DNA of 20,015 bases from Candidatus Auribacterota bacterium (GTDB lineage: Bacteria; Auribacterota; JAFGBW01): contig JAFGBW010000002.1 in NCBI GenBank assembly GCA_016932965.1, positions 1 through 20,015 on the forward strand. Direction: 5' to 3'. Shown here in pieces: positions 6,876 to 14,362 of this stretch (the stretch's first letter is position 1; every line of letters starts with the position of its first letter). A program made the position numbers and the translations under genes. A model generated the notes under the pieces. The model made no database searches. It was given only the letters and a program-made list of their open reading frames with translations, and was not told where the DNA came from.

Positions 6876-7346
6876 TTATTTTTTCGGACTGCACGAAGCG
6901 CACATGCCGTAAAACTGAATCAGATGGTTCGTGATTTTGAATCCGTATTTTTTGGATAAACCTTTTTCAGTTTCATGCAGGAGTTTCACTTCCTCATTGA
7001 TGAAGTCCGTATAATCCACAATTTTGTGGCACTCGGTACAAACCAGATGATGATGGTGATGCGCGCCCTTAGGACCTTCCGTAAGCTCATATCTGGCGCG
7101 GCCGTCACCGAAATCAAACCTGTAAACAAGAGCCATGTTGACCAAGATATCCAGTGTCCTGTAAATCGTGGTCAGCCCTACATTGGGACAGTTGGGACGG
7201 ATGGCCATGTAGATGTCCTCCGCGCTCAAGTGTTTGTCCGAACCGGCAAGGAAATTCAGTATAGCTTCTCTTCCTTCCGTGATCCGGTAACCGCATCCTC
7301 TTAATTTGCTATGCCACCATGAGCCAAAATGATTTTGATGACGCAT
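6876..7346 (-). CDS. Fur-family metal-dependent transcriptional regulator
   Basis: A 156-residue Fur-superfamily repressor. The N-terminal winged helix includes GYRITEGREAILNFL (about residues 19-33), HLSAEDIYMAI and the DNA-recognition helix in VGLTTIYRTLDIL (around 56-68). The dimerisation domain has the metal ligands AHHHHHLVCTEC (about 94-105), with the first CxxC of the structural zinc site, and the C-terminal MCASC supplies the second. The sequence alone does not tell Fur from Zur or PerR. The short ribosome site is AGGAGG 4 nt before the ATG at 7346. A Fur-box-like sequence lies over its own promoter and another in front of the next operon, so it probably regulates itself and the DUF5320/NifX cluster downstream. 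Confidence 0.9.
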   Translation of the reverse strand: MRHQNHFGSWWHSKLRGCGYRITEGREAILNFLAGSDKHLSAEDIYMAIRPNCPNVGLTTIYRTLDILVNMALVYRFDFGDGRARYELTEGPKGAHHHHHLVCTECHKIVDYTDFINEEVKLLHETEKGLSKKYGFKITNHLIQFYGMCASCSPKK

Positions 7347-7355
7347 GATCCTCCT

Positions 7356-7376
7356 TAATGGAAATGATTTTCATTT
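7356..7376 (-). promoter_or_regulatory. Fur-box-like imperfect inverted repeat before the Fur-family gene
   Basis: The minus strand reads TGAAAATCATTTCCA, which fits TGAAAAT-N-ATTTTCA with one mismatch; seven of nine arm positions pair. It lies 10 bp upstream of the start codon and overlaps the -10 element of the probable promoter, as expected for autoregulation. Confidence 0.6.
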
Positions 7377-7400
7377 ATAATATCGAATGCCGGCTGTCAA
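7374..7400 (-). promoter_or_regulatory. Probable sigma-70 promoter of the Fur-family gene
   Basis: On the minus strand a perfect -35 TTGACA (7395-7400) is followed after 15 bp by TATAAA (7374-7379). The spacing is slightly short. It ends where the Fur-box-like sequence begins. Confidence 0.5.
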
Positions 7401-7491
7401 TGAAAAATAATAAAATCATGTCCCGTGTCAGGCGTTTCGGTGAAAGGAGGACTGAATTTTCCTGATCGTGTAATGCCAGACAGTAAAAATT

Positions 7492-8673
7492 TTATCTGCG
7501 GCGCCGGTGATGACCTGCACTGAAGATGATTCTGGGTTTGGCGAAATTTTCCATCGGAACTTCAGGATGATTGGAGATGGGAATAGCCATCCTGATCAGG
7601 GATTCAATTTTTTTTACTTCATTTCTCTGGTCCGGCATGGCAAAGGATATGGCGTGCCCTTCATGACCCGCCCTGCCGGTGCGTCCGATACGATGAACAT
7701 AATTTTCGGCATCATCTGGAAGATCATAATTGACAACCAGTTCGATCCCGGCCACGTCTATACCGCGCGCGGCGATATCCGTTGCCACCAGCACGCGGAA
7801 TATGCCTGATTTGAAACCCTCAAGTGCATGCCGTCTCTGTCCCAGTGTCTTATTGGAATGGATTTCCGCGACCTTATGACCAAAAGTCCGGATGGTACGG
7901 GTTATTTTCGCCGCGCCGTGTTTGGTGCGTGAAAAAATCAGAATAGATCCCTTGTACTCATTGAGAATTCTCTGAAGAAGCTGGTTTTTCAATTCTTTCT
8001 TCAGGATAAAAAGTTCCTGAGTCACCCGTTCAGCCGCTGTTCCGGAAGGGGCGATCTCAAGATGAATAGGAAGTTTCATGTGCGCGGAAGCTATTTTCAT
8101 GACGGCCTCGGGCATGGTGGCGGAAAAAAGCAGGGTCTGCCTTTCCCTGGGCACCATCTTTAAAATCCGCTCTATGGCTCTGACAAAACCCATGTCAAGC
8201 ATCCTGTCTGCTTCATCCAGGATGACGATCCTCACTCCCGACAAAGACAGGCTTCTTCTTTCCAGGTGATCCATGAGCCTGCCCGGAGTGGCGATAAAAA
8301 TCCTGGGATTTTTTTTCAGTGAATCCATCTGGTGGGTCATGGATGCTCCGCCAATCAGGACAGACCGGTTGAGAGAAAAACGATCGGCAATCTCTTTCAG
8401 GCTGTTGTCAACCTGGATGGCCAGTTCCCGGGTGGGAACCAGGATGAGCGCCTGTCCCTTTTTCTGGGCCAGGCTTTGAACCATGGGAATGCCAAAAGCA
8501 AGGGTCTTGCCGGTTCCTGTCTGGGCGATTCCAATGATGTCGTCTCCGCGGGTAATCGGCGGAATGGCTTTATGCTGGATCGGAGTTGGAATTTTAAAAT
8601 TCATCGTGTCCAGCATATCCAGGATGCCTGGAGCGATGCCGAGACTGTAAAAATCGCGTGGGGATTGGTTCAC
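7492..8673 (-). CDS. DEAD-box ATP-dependent RNA helicase, RhlE-like
   Basis: A 393-residue DEAD-box helicase with all core motifs in order: the Q motif (F..PTPIQ, about residues 27-33), motif I AQTGTGKT (49-56), Ia PTRELA, Ib TPGR, II DEAD, III SAT, IV LIFSRTK, V ATDIAARGID and VI HRIGRTGR. It unwinds short RNA duplexes using ATP, probably in ribosome assembly or RNA decay at low temperature. The C-terminal extension is very short and ends in a basic HHRRRR tail, as in small RhlE-type proteins. The start is GTG at 8673, with an AAGGCGG ribosome site upstream. It is separated by over 100 bp on both sides and seems monocistronic. The subfamily name is a best guess. Confidence 0.92.
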   Translation of the reverse strand: MNQSPRDFYSLGIAPGILDMLDTMNFKIPTPIQHKAIPPITRGDDIIGIAQTGTGKTLAFGIPMVQSLAQKKGQALILVPTRELAIQVDNSLKEIADRFSLNRSVLIGGASMTHQMDSLKKNPRIFIATPGRLMDHLERRSLSLSGVRIVILDEADRMLDMGFVRAIERILKMVPRERQTLLFSATMPEAVMKIASAHMKLPIHLEIAPSGTAAERVTQELFILKKELKNQLLQRILNEYKGSILIFSRTKHGAAKITRTIRTFGHKVAEIHSNKTLGQRRHALEGFKSGIFRVLVATDIAARGIDVAGIELVVNYDLPDDAENYVHRIGRTGRAGHEGHAISFAMPDQRNEVKKIESLIRMAIPISNHPEVPMENFAKPRIIFSAGHHRRRR

Positions 8674-8862
8674 CTGTCCGCCTTTACTGGTAGTGGTTCA
8701 TGACTTAAAATAGGATTTTCTCATCAAAATAATAACACGTATTGTCAGTTATAGATACCAATATCTCATCATCCCGTCCGTAATTTGAGTTTTTACCCTT
8801 CCTGAACCAATTCGGAAATATTTTTTTTCTTCCTGCAAAACACAGGGTCTGCAGTATCCGGC

Positions 8863-9222
8863 TTAACTGGATTCGTCAAAAATTTCCTGATAAACACGGG
8901 CAGGAAAAGGGGGATAATGCCCGGTAACGGCCATGTCAGATCTGTCGACAGGGAGCCGCATAACCACTTTAATAAGAGGCCAGCCATTCGGCAGAATTTC
9001 GGTCATGAGATCGTAGATTTCAAAGCCGCATTTTTCATGCGCCCTGACGACCGGTTCGTTTTTTTCACTGGCCGAAGTTTCAAGAATAATCCTGGATATG
9101 CCTTTCTGTCCGGCAAGATCCTTGAGATAGGGATTCCTTCTTTTAAAAAATCCCCTGGAACGATAGCCCGGATCTGTCGAGGCTTTGGAAATATACACCA
9201 CCCAGTTCGCATGATCATAATC
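8863..9222 (-). pseudogene. Truncated GNAT-family N-acetyltransferase remnant
   Basis: The minus strand keeps the second half of a GNAT domain. It has the acetyl-CoA-binding motif A region (STDPGYRSRGFFKRR) and motif B (ASEKNEPVVRAHEKCGFEIYD), followed by a C-terminal strand. The open frame begins right after a TAA at 9223-9225 and has no ATG; the first usable codon is a GTG at 9201 inside the fold. About 60-80 N-terminal residues normal for the family are missing, and the 100 bp upstream cannot encode them because a terminator lies there. The segment is therefore read as a decayed gene. A functional short protein from the GTG is possible but unlikely. Confidence 0.55.
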
Positions 9223-9237
9223 TTACCTCATTTTATT

Positions 9238-9272
9238 AAAAAACAATAAGGGGGGAAGATTGCCCCCCATTG
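9238..9272 (-). terminator. Rho-independent terminator after the alpha/beta hydrolase gene
   Basis: On the minus strand a CAAT-GGGGGG arm pairs with CCCCCC-TT-ATTG across a 7-nt loop and is followed by TTTTTT. The stem is long and GC-rich and lies about 57 bp past the hydrolase stop at 9329. It separates that gene from the GNAT remnant. Confidence 0.75.
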
Positions 9273-9328
9273 TCCGGTAAAAAAGTTGAGTCGTGAGCTG
9301 AATAGGAAGAACAGAAAGGGGGGAAATA

Positions 9329-10075
9329 TCAGTTACTGAATCTGACATTATACAGCCTGCCCAGTGGGGATTTGTTTTCAAACCAGTCCAGAATCTCCTT
9401 TGTCCTGTAGATGTTATAATGATCATCGTCCTGAAAAACATAAAACGACGTGTCAAAACCATGTTGATTCAATCTGGTATAAGATTGATAGGCTTCGTGC
9501 AGTGGAACAATCTTGTCTTTGGCTGCATGGACAATACAAAACCTGGGCTTGGCCCTGCATCTGCCGAAATCCACCGCATCCTGAATCCGGACCAGACTGC
9601 CCACAATCGGCGCTACGGCTGAAAAAAATTCATAATGGTTGATGCCCAGATAATAAGCGTAAATGCCCCCGGCGGAATTGCCGGTCAGTAAAACCCTTTT
9701 TGGGTCTATCCGGTATGACTTTAAAACCGATTTCAGCAATTTGATCAGAACTCGCGCCTCTTTTTCAGACCATCGGTTCCGGTCCCTTGCGTCAGGACAG
9801 AGAATAAAATATCCCCTTTTTTCAGCTTCTTCCTGCCAGTAAGGCAGATATTCCTGGGCGCTGCCGCTGGAATAATGCAGGCCGAAAATAAGCGGCCATG
9901 AATCGTTGCCTGATATGCGGTAACCGCCCGGGATGAACAGTAAATACTGGGTGTGATGTCTTTTTTCAAGCGGGAAATATTTGACGACAGACGGGGGGTC
10001 TGCCTTTTCAGAATAAACAGGGTGAGGAAGGAAAAAAAGCATGACCATCCAATAAATCACTCTCAGTTTTGACAT
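9329..10075 (-). CDS. Secreted alpha/beta hydrolase, esterase/PHB-depolymerase-like
   Basis: A protein of 248 residues with an N-terminal signal peptide (basic MSKLR, then a hydrophobic YWMVMLFFL stretch and a likely cut near VYS-EK). The hydrolase core shows PLIFGLHYSSGSAQEY (the oxyanion region), the nucleophile elbow GNSAGG with the catalytic Ser, a probable acid in HAAKDKIVP and the catalytic His in DDDHYNIY. The layout matches esterases of the LpqC/feruloyl-esterase/poly(3-hydroxybutyrate) depolymerase group. It would act in the periplasm or outside the cell on an ester; the substrate is unknown. I choose ATG 10075, which has AAGGA 8 nt upstream and gives a standard signal peptide. An in-frame ATG at 10114 would add 13 residues. 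A strong terminator follows the gene. Confidence 0.8.
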   Translation of the reverse strand: MSKLRVIYWMVMLFFLPHPVYSEKADPPSVVKYFPLEKRHHTQYLLFIPGGYRISGNDSWPLIFGLHYSSGSAQEYLPYWQEEAEKRGYFILCPDARDRNRWSEKEARVLIKLLKSVLKSYRIDPKRVLLTGNSAGGIYAYYLGINHYEFFSAVAPIVGSLVRIQDAVDFGRCRAKPRFCIVHAAKDKIVPLHEAYQSYTRLNQHGFDTSFYVFQDDDHYNIYRTKEILDWFENKSPLGRLYNVRFSN

Positions 10076-10199
10076 TTTCCTATTCCTTTTTTGTATGATG
10101 AATTCAACTGACATGATTTTTCATGTTCTCTCATCCCACGTGTCCGGATCAAATTGTTAAGGGAAAAGTCTCTTCCAGCAAGCCTGATTTATGCGCGTG

Positions 10200-10724
10200 T
10201 CAGATGCGATCAATTACCTTGTAAAATATTCTTTCATGATCATTTCCCGGAAATAAATTGAAACGGCCTTTGACCAGGATGTCGTCCGGTGTGATGGTTT
10301 TAAAAACAGTCGGTTTTTCATCCGGCTCCGGTTCCCGCGACAGGGCGTATATTTCCAATTCCTCAGTTTGCTGAAGAAGCTGTTTGATCAGGTTGATTAA
10401 ATCATCACAGCCTTGCTTCCTTTTTTTTAAATCCTTGAGTTCATCCGCCCAGCTGTATCCGATCTCTTTTTTTAGTTTGGTTGAACATTTTTTCCATTGA
10501 ATTTGATAGGCTTTGATTTCTTTCAGTTCTTTTTTCATGTCCATTTCAAATCCGCATCCGCAGCCTGCGGGCGGATTCAAATAGTAAACATGTGGTTTAG
10601 AAAATAAACGGGTCCAATCCCTGCAGCTTTCCGGAAGTTTTTCGACGCAGAACCGGGGGTTTTCCTCCGACCATTTGGATGTAGGGATTTGAATGTCTGA
10701 ACCTAATAATAATACCATGCACAT
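10200..10724 (-). CDS. Conserved hypothetical protein with CGCGF motif and central coiled coil
   Basis: A protein of about 174 residues that I know only as a family of unknown function. Its first part reads MCMVLLLGSDIQIPTSKW, then ENPRF, FSKPHVYYLNPPAGCGCGF and a run of charged heptad-like helix. The C-terminus is ERIFYKVIDRI. The CGC pair may bind a metal or form a redox pair; this is a guess. The open frame extends upstream to a GTG at 10763 (187 residues), and an ATG at 10754 is also possible. I favour the MC start at 10724, because homologous proteins I recall begin near this point, though the ribosome site is poor. Upstream lies the remnant of a GxxExxY gene, so the original promoter may have been changed by rearrangement. 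Confidence 0.55.
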   Translation of the reverse strand: MCMVLLLGSDIQIPTSKWSEENPRFCVEKLPESCRDWTRLFSKPHVYYLNPPAGCGCGFEMDMKKELKEIKAYQIQWKKCSTKLKKEIGYSWADELKDLKKRKQGCDDLINLIKQLLQQTEELEIYALSREPEPDEKPTVFKTITPDDILVKGRFNLFPGNDHERIFYKVIDRI

Positions 10725-10866
10725 GGCCTGTTTCACGCTTTCTGCATCCGACATCACCTTCACAAGAGGGCAAGAGCATTGTATTAAACCCTGCTCCGTG
10801 TGCCCACCTCAATAACGTTGGTTAGCATTATATTGAACCATGAAGGACATGAAGTACAGGAGGATT

Positions 10867-11010
10867 TTATAGAAGGTGATTTTTGATTACCTTTTTTAAA
10901 ATAGGCACATTGTAATTCATCAGTAATCCTTGATGAATATTTGCCAGTTTCATGTGAGTCAGTATTTGAACTCCATGAATTTCTTTTGTTTCTTCTGCTT
11001 TTAATTCCAT
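10867..11010 (-). pseudogene. C-terminal remnant of a GxxExxY-family protein (PDDEXK_3-like)
   Basis: On the minus strand from the ATG at 11010, a 47-codon frame reads MELKAEETKEIHGVQIL, then THMKLANIHQGLLMNYNVP and ILKK, ending in TAA at 10867. This is the closing part of GxxExxY proteins, which have ELKA, then an E-x-Q-L-L-x-Y-L-K helix and GLLINFNVP. The N-terminal half with the GxxExxY signature is missing. A stop lies directly upstream in frame. In the adjacent frame, DEDYRM and KIIE resemble pieces of the preceding segment, so a deletion or frameshift cut the gene. The neighbouring open frame over 10784-11032 is only a shadow. The biological role of the family is not known. Confidence 0.6.
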
Positions 11011-11420
11011 ATTCACATTCTATAATCTTCATCCTCTTCTTGGTATTTTTTCATGCCAACAATCAGCTTCACAAGAAGGGGAATGTGAAATGGAGTTGTG
11101 AGTGGATTTTTGGATAAGTCATCCCGGATCCTTTCAAATCATCAATCAAAGACTTAAAAAATCCCGTATTCTTCATCATTTGAAACCCCGCCGCGTTTCC
11201 CATTCTCCTGTGAAAACGCTGGTTATTCTTTTATTTTCAAACAATGGAAATATTTTTACTCAAAAATCTTAAAACATGATTTTTAAAAATCCTATTTTCG
11301 TGTGTTCGTGATTATCATGGTTTATTAGATTTTTCTGTCCTGCAAATATATCATGGTCTTGACGAATCTGTTTTGAAAGAGTTGCTTTCATCTGCAGTTG
11401 TTTCGCGTATCCAAAAAAAT
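11011..11420. other. Gene-free spacer with decayed DNA upstream of the GxxExxY remnant
   Basis: These 410 bp hold no convincing gene. On the minus strand there is a 44-codon frame (from an ATG near 11203, beginning MGNAAGFQMMK) without recognised similarity. A tandem CACGAA/CACACGAAA motif lies near 11297-11312, similar in style to the short repeats I remember before GxxExxY genes. An AT-rich 7-bp inverted repeat lies at 11262-11284 and has no clear U-tract function. Confidence 0.4.
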
Positions 11421-14036
11421 CTATAGGGTTCTTTTTTTGGTGTAAAACCATTGGACCATCCGGGACCCCATTTCCTCGTCGACGTTTTCCATTTCCATGA
11501 CGGATCTGCCTTTTAAGGAGGGAAGGACTTCTTTCAGCTTCCACTGATTGTTGTGTCTTCCGAATGTCCAGTATTCCTCATACGGTGTGACATATTCATC
11601 CCGGATCAGGATTTGACCATTATGTTTTACAATTTTCTGTGCATGAAAGCTGATCCGGGTGAAATACTCATCCTGTGTATTGTCAGAATAATTCCTGATT
11701 AAAATGAGCTCAACCTTGCGGACGCAGAAGTTGCGGAATTCAACGGTCCGTTTCATTTCTTTTCCCTTTTTGATTTCCTCCCTTAGGCTTTCAGCCAAAT
11801 CCGGGAAAAGCTGAAGCGCAATCTCATCTGAGAGGTTTCCAGCTTCCCTAGCCATATAAACATTGATAAATATGTTTCTTGCCCTGGCCAGCATGAAGTC
11901 CCTGCCCCACAGTTTGTCGGTTTCATAGAGGAAATTCAGCATCCTTTCGATCTTGACCGCCTTGGTTTCTGTCTTTTTATCAAGCCATGGGCCGGTCTCG
12001 CCTGTTTTGTCAACCGCCTCTCCGTAAATCTCCTTTACCTGGTGGTCAGTGAATTGTTCAAAAAAGTTTTCATCTTTCAGGACATCGCTCTCCCTGGTCT
12101 GCTCGATATCGCGGAGCAGCCACTGATTTTCTTGGAAATGAAAGGTCCAGAATTCCTGAAAACGGGCGGGAGTTGTGTCCCCGCGTAAAAAACGCTCACT
12201 CCGGTCATCGATATAATAGTCCCTCATTTCCGCGGTAAACAGCACGGTGAATTCGCGCTGATTAGGTTTGTTCGTATAACGCACGTTGACGAAATCGATT
12301 TTGATAATTTTGATATTCTCCATCCTGTTGATTTCATGGTTTCGGAGCATCCCGCTGATTTGTTTCAAGTGCTGGCTGTATAAATCAGGCATCATTAATG
12401 ATTTCATAGGCTCGTAATTTCTCGCCTGCCAGCAATTTTGAAGTTTTAAAAAGGTGCTTCTGGCCATTTCCTCAAGAAGCGGGACGGAAAAGGCCTGATC
12501 CTGCCTGGAAATGAATTCAATGAGTTTTTGCGTTTTGCCGGCCTTTTTTTCAATTTGGCTGCGGGAATAGCAGAAATCAAGGTTTTCATCCTGGTTGTTC
12601 TCACGTGATTTCAATATTTTGACCACGATGATGATGCCGAACCAGATGAAGATGATCAGGGGGCTGAACTCTCCGCCCGAACCCCCGCGCGACCTTGCCC
12701 CCGATCTTCCGCTGCGATGATAGGAAGACGAGCTGTGAAATCCGCCGCCCTTATTATGAACCAGGAAGCCATTGGCTATAAACGTATTCGGCGCGTCAAC
12801 CGAAAGGTTGAAGACGGTTGTATTTTCCGTTTGAACATGAACTTGCTGTACTGGACAGGAAATGAATTCCCCGTTTATCCTCATCAGGACCCTGTCCTTG
12901 TTTGTCAATCTGCCTGCATTGCAGAAGAGGCTGTCCGATACGGCAACAGGATGATCCGGTGTGGCTTGGAGAAAACCGTTCTCTGTTTTGATGACAACCA
13001 GGGGATTTCTGAAGGCATAGATATCACGCACACCGGTTGAAACCGGTTTGCCGTTTTGTCCTTTTGTCAAAATAAAATCACCGGGTGCCAGGGTTTCAAT
13101 GTTCCGTTTTCCAGCCGGGGTTTCAATTTTCGTTCCGCTGGGCAGGCAGCCTCCGCCCTTGTTATGCACAGCGATGCCGGCCGCGAAAAAGGTGTGGGGG
13201 CCGTCTGTCTGAATGTTATAAACCATAACCGGATCCCTGACCCGTTTGATCCCCACAATTTTTTGACCGGACAAACCGCGGCCGTCAAAGCAGAAAAGAA
13301 TGTCCCCGGTTTTAAGAACTTCAAGCGTCTTAAACGTCCCTTCGCCCACATAAAACGGATGCTCTTTTGTGACATTTAAAACCACTTTGTCCGTGGTCAC
13401 CACAATGTATTCCTCAACCCGGTGTTGAATGACATTCATGACTTTTGCGGAAACGAGCGTACCGTCACTCAAAAAAGCCTTCAGTTTATCTCCTGTCTTG
13501 ATGTTGCTGATGGAAACAGCAGTCCCGTCATCACGAAGAATCCGGGTGTCCGGCAGGAAGCACCCTTTGTTATGAACCAGTAAATCGCCGGCAATAAAGG
13601 TTCCTTTCTCCACGATAAGGTTATAGGCCGGAGTTGAACCCATGAGAGGTTTGATTGAAATGACCGGAACAGCCGCTGATTTGTTTCCGTTCCAGCTCAA
13701 AACGGTTTCCCCTTTATTTAATTTCCCTGCAAACCTGTACGTTCCTTCTGCAATCTTAAACGGGTGTTCACTGGTCACGTGAACGATTCCGGAGCCAAAC
13801 GCAAATTCGATATATTCTGCCGGATCGATCTGTGTACAGGAGAGTATTTTTACAGGCTGAAGTCCGGTATCCGCCAAGGTTTGGACCGTATCTCCCTCAT
13901 GAAGGGATTCAATCGGAACATATCCTTTTGGCGTGAGAACAGGGGTGCCTTTCTCAAAGCATCCGCCTCCGCCGCGGCCTAATGCTGTAAAAGCATCAGC
14001 TAGAAAGAACAGGATCACCAGTATTTTTTTCATCAA
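11421..14036 (-). CDS. Membrane protein with three tandem Hint (hedgehog/intein) domains and two Tim44-like domains
   Basis: An 871-residue protein. Residues 1-20 form a signal peptide and GRGGGG leads straight into Hint domain 1 (C26 to H155-N156). KG then joins Hint 2 (C159 to H291-N292) and KGGG joins Hint 3 (C297 to H427-N428). Each domain keeps the N-terminal Cys, the block-B histidine (H91, H226, H362, in EHPF/EHPF/DHPV) and the terminal His-Asn. Each is followed by Lys, so canonical splicing is not expected but self-cleavage could occur. A Gly/Ser/Arg-rich segment (430-456) follows, then one transmembrane helix (about 458-473). Two Tim44-like domains (about 512-646 and 700-850) each end in E-(F/Y)-WTF...W-L/K. 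Predicted topology: Hint domains outside, Tim44-like domains in the cytoplasm. ATG 14036 overlaps the DUF350 stop by 4 nt. Function is unknown; the Hint array may be a self-removing insert in the Gly-rich linker. Confidence 0.9.
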   Translation of the reverse strand: MMKKILVILFFLADAFTALGRGGGGCFEKGTPVLTPKGYVPIESLHEGDTVQTLADTGLQPVKILSCTQIDPAEYIEFAFGSGIVHVTSEHPFKIAEGTYRFAGKLNKGETVLSWNGNKSAAVPVISIKPLMGSTPAYNLIVEKGTFIAGDLLVHNKGCFLPDTRILRDDGTAVSISNIKTGDKLKAFLSDGTLVSAKVMNVIQHRVEEYIVVTTDKVVLNVTKEHPFYVGEGTFKTLEVLKTGDILFCFDGRGLSGQKIVGIKRVRDPVMVYNIQTDGPHTFFAAGIAVHNKGGGCLPSGTKIETPAGKRNIETLAPGDFILTKGQNGKPVSTGVRDIYAFRNPLVVIKTENGFLQATPDHPVAVSDSLFCNAGRLTNKDRVLMRINGEFISCPVQQVHVQTENTTVFNLSVDAPNTFIANGFLVHNKGGGFHSSSSYHRSGRSGARSRGGSGGEFSPLIIFIWFGIIIVVKILKSRENNQDENLDFCYSRSQIEKKAGKTQKLIEFISRQDQAFSVPLLEEMARSTFLKLQNCWQARNYEPMKSLMMPDLYSQHLKQISGMLRNHEINRMENIKIIKIDFVNVRYTNKPNQREFTVLFTAEMRDYYIDDRSERFLRGDTTPARFQEFWTFHFQENQWLLRDIEQTRESDVLKDENFFEQFTDHQVKEIYGEAVDKTGETGPWLDKKTETKAVKIERMLNFLYETDKLWGRDFMLARARNIFINVYMAREAGNLSDEIALQLFPDLAESLREEIKKGKEMKRTVEFRNFCVRKVELILIRNYSDNTQDEYFTRISFHAQKIVKHNGQILIRDEYVTPYEEYWTFGRHNNQWKLKEVLPSLKGRSVMEMENVDEEMGSRMVQWFYTKKRTL

Positions 14037-14326
14037 GATACCAGAAAGAGCCCACAGAAGATGGAAACGGCCACGATGATACTGACCCCGATGGTCACGG
14101 CCGAGACCACCCGGCCGAAATATTCGGCAACAGCCACGTTGCCGCGGGCAATTTCTTTCTCCTCATCAAGATTCGGAGTCAGCTTGTTTATGATTTTCGG
14201 GAGATAGGAGGCGGATAGAAACACAAAGCACACTCCCAGAAAAGACCCGATAAACGCATAAAGCGCCGCCCAGCCTATCCGGCTGACATGATCAATGACC
14301 TGTTTTATTGCGGTTGATTCTTCCAT
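14033..14326 (-). CDS. DUF350 family small membrane protein
   Basis: A 97-residue inner-membrane protein with two hydrophobic helices, at about residues 17-40 (IGWAALYAFIGSFLGVCFVF) and 74-95 (VSAVTIGVSIIVAVSIFCGL). Between them EKEIARGNVAVAEYFGRVV matches the conserved E-I-x-x-GN-x-AVA loop of DUF350. The normal DUF350 unit has this length. The function of the family is not established. AAGGGGA lies 5 nt before the ATG at 14326, and a good sigma-70 promoter lies 37-64 bp upstream. Its last codon overlaps the start of the Hint/Tim44 gene (ATGA), so the two membrane proteins are made together and probably act together. Confidence 0.75.
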   Translation of the reverse strand: MEESTAIKQVIDHVSRIGWAALYAFIGSFLGVCFVFLSASYLPKIINKLTPNLDEEKEIARGNVAVAEYFGRVVSAVTIGVSIIVAVSIFCGLFLVS

Positions 14327-14362
14327 GGCATTCCCCTTTGTTTGTTGGTTGATTTAAATGGG

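Noticed and set aside
10800-10850. GTTAGC/AACGTT sequence as an integron attC site
   Set aside because: No matching GTTRRRY core pair or paired inner boxes were found at attC spacing, and there is no integrase.
10784-11032. Minus-strand open frame of 82 codons
   Set aside because: The real coding signal is in another frame (the GxxExxY remnant), so this frame is a shadow.
10745-11085. Similar CTTCACAAGAGGG and CTTCACAAGAAGGGG sequences on both sides of the GxxExxY remnant as insertion repeats
   Set aside because: The similarity is short, imperfect and partly palindromic, so chance is likely.
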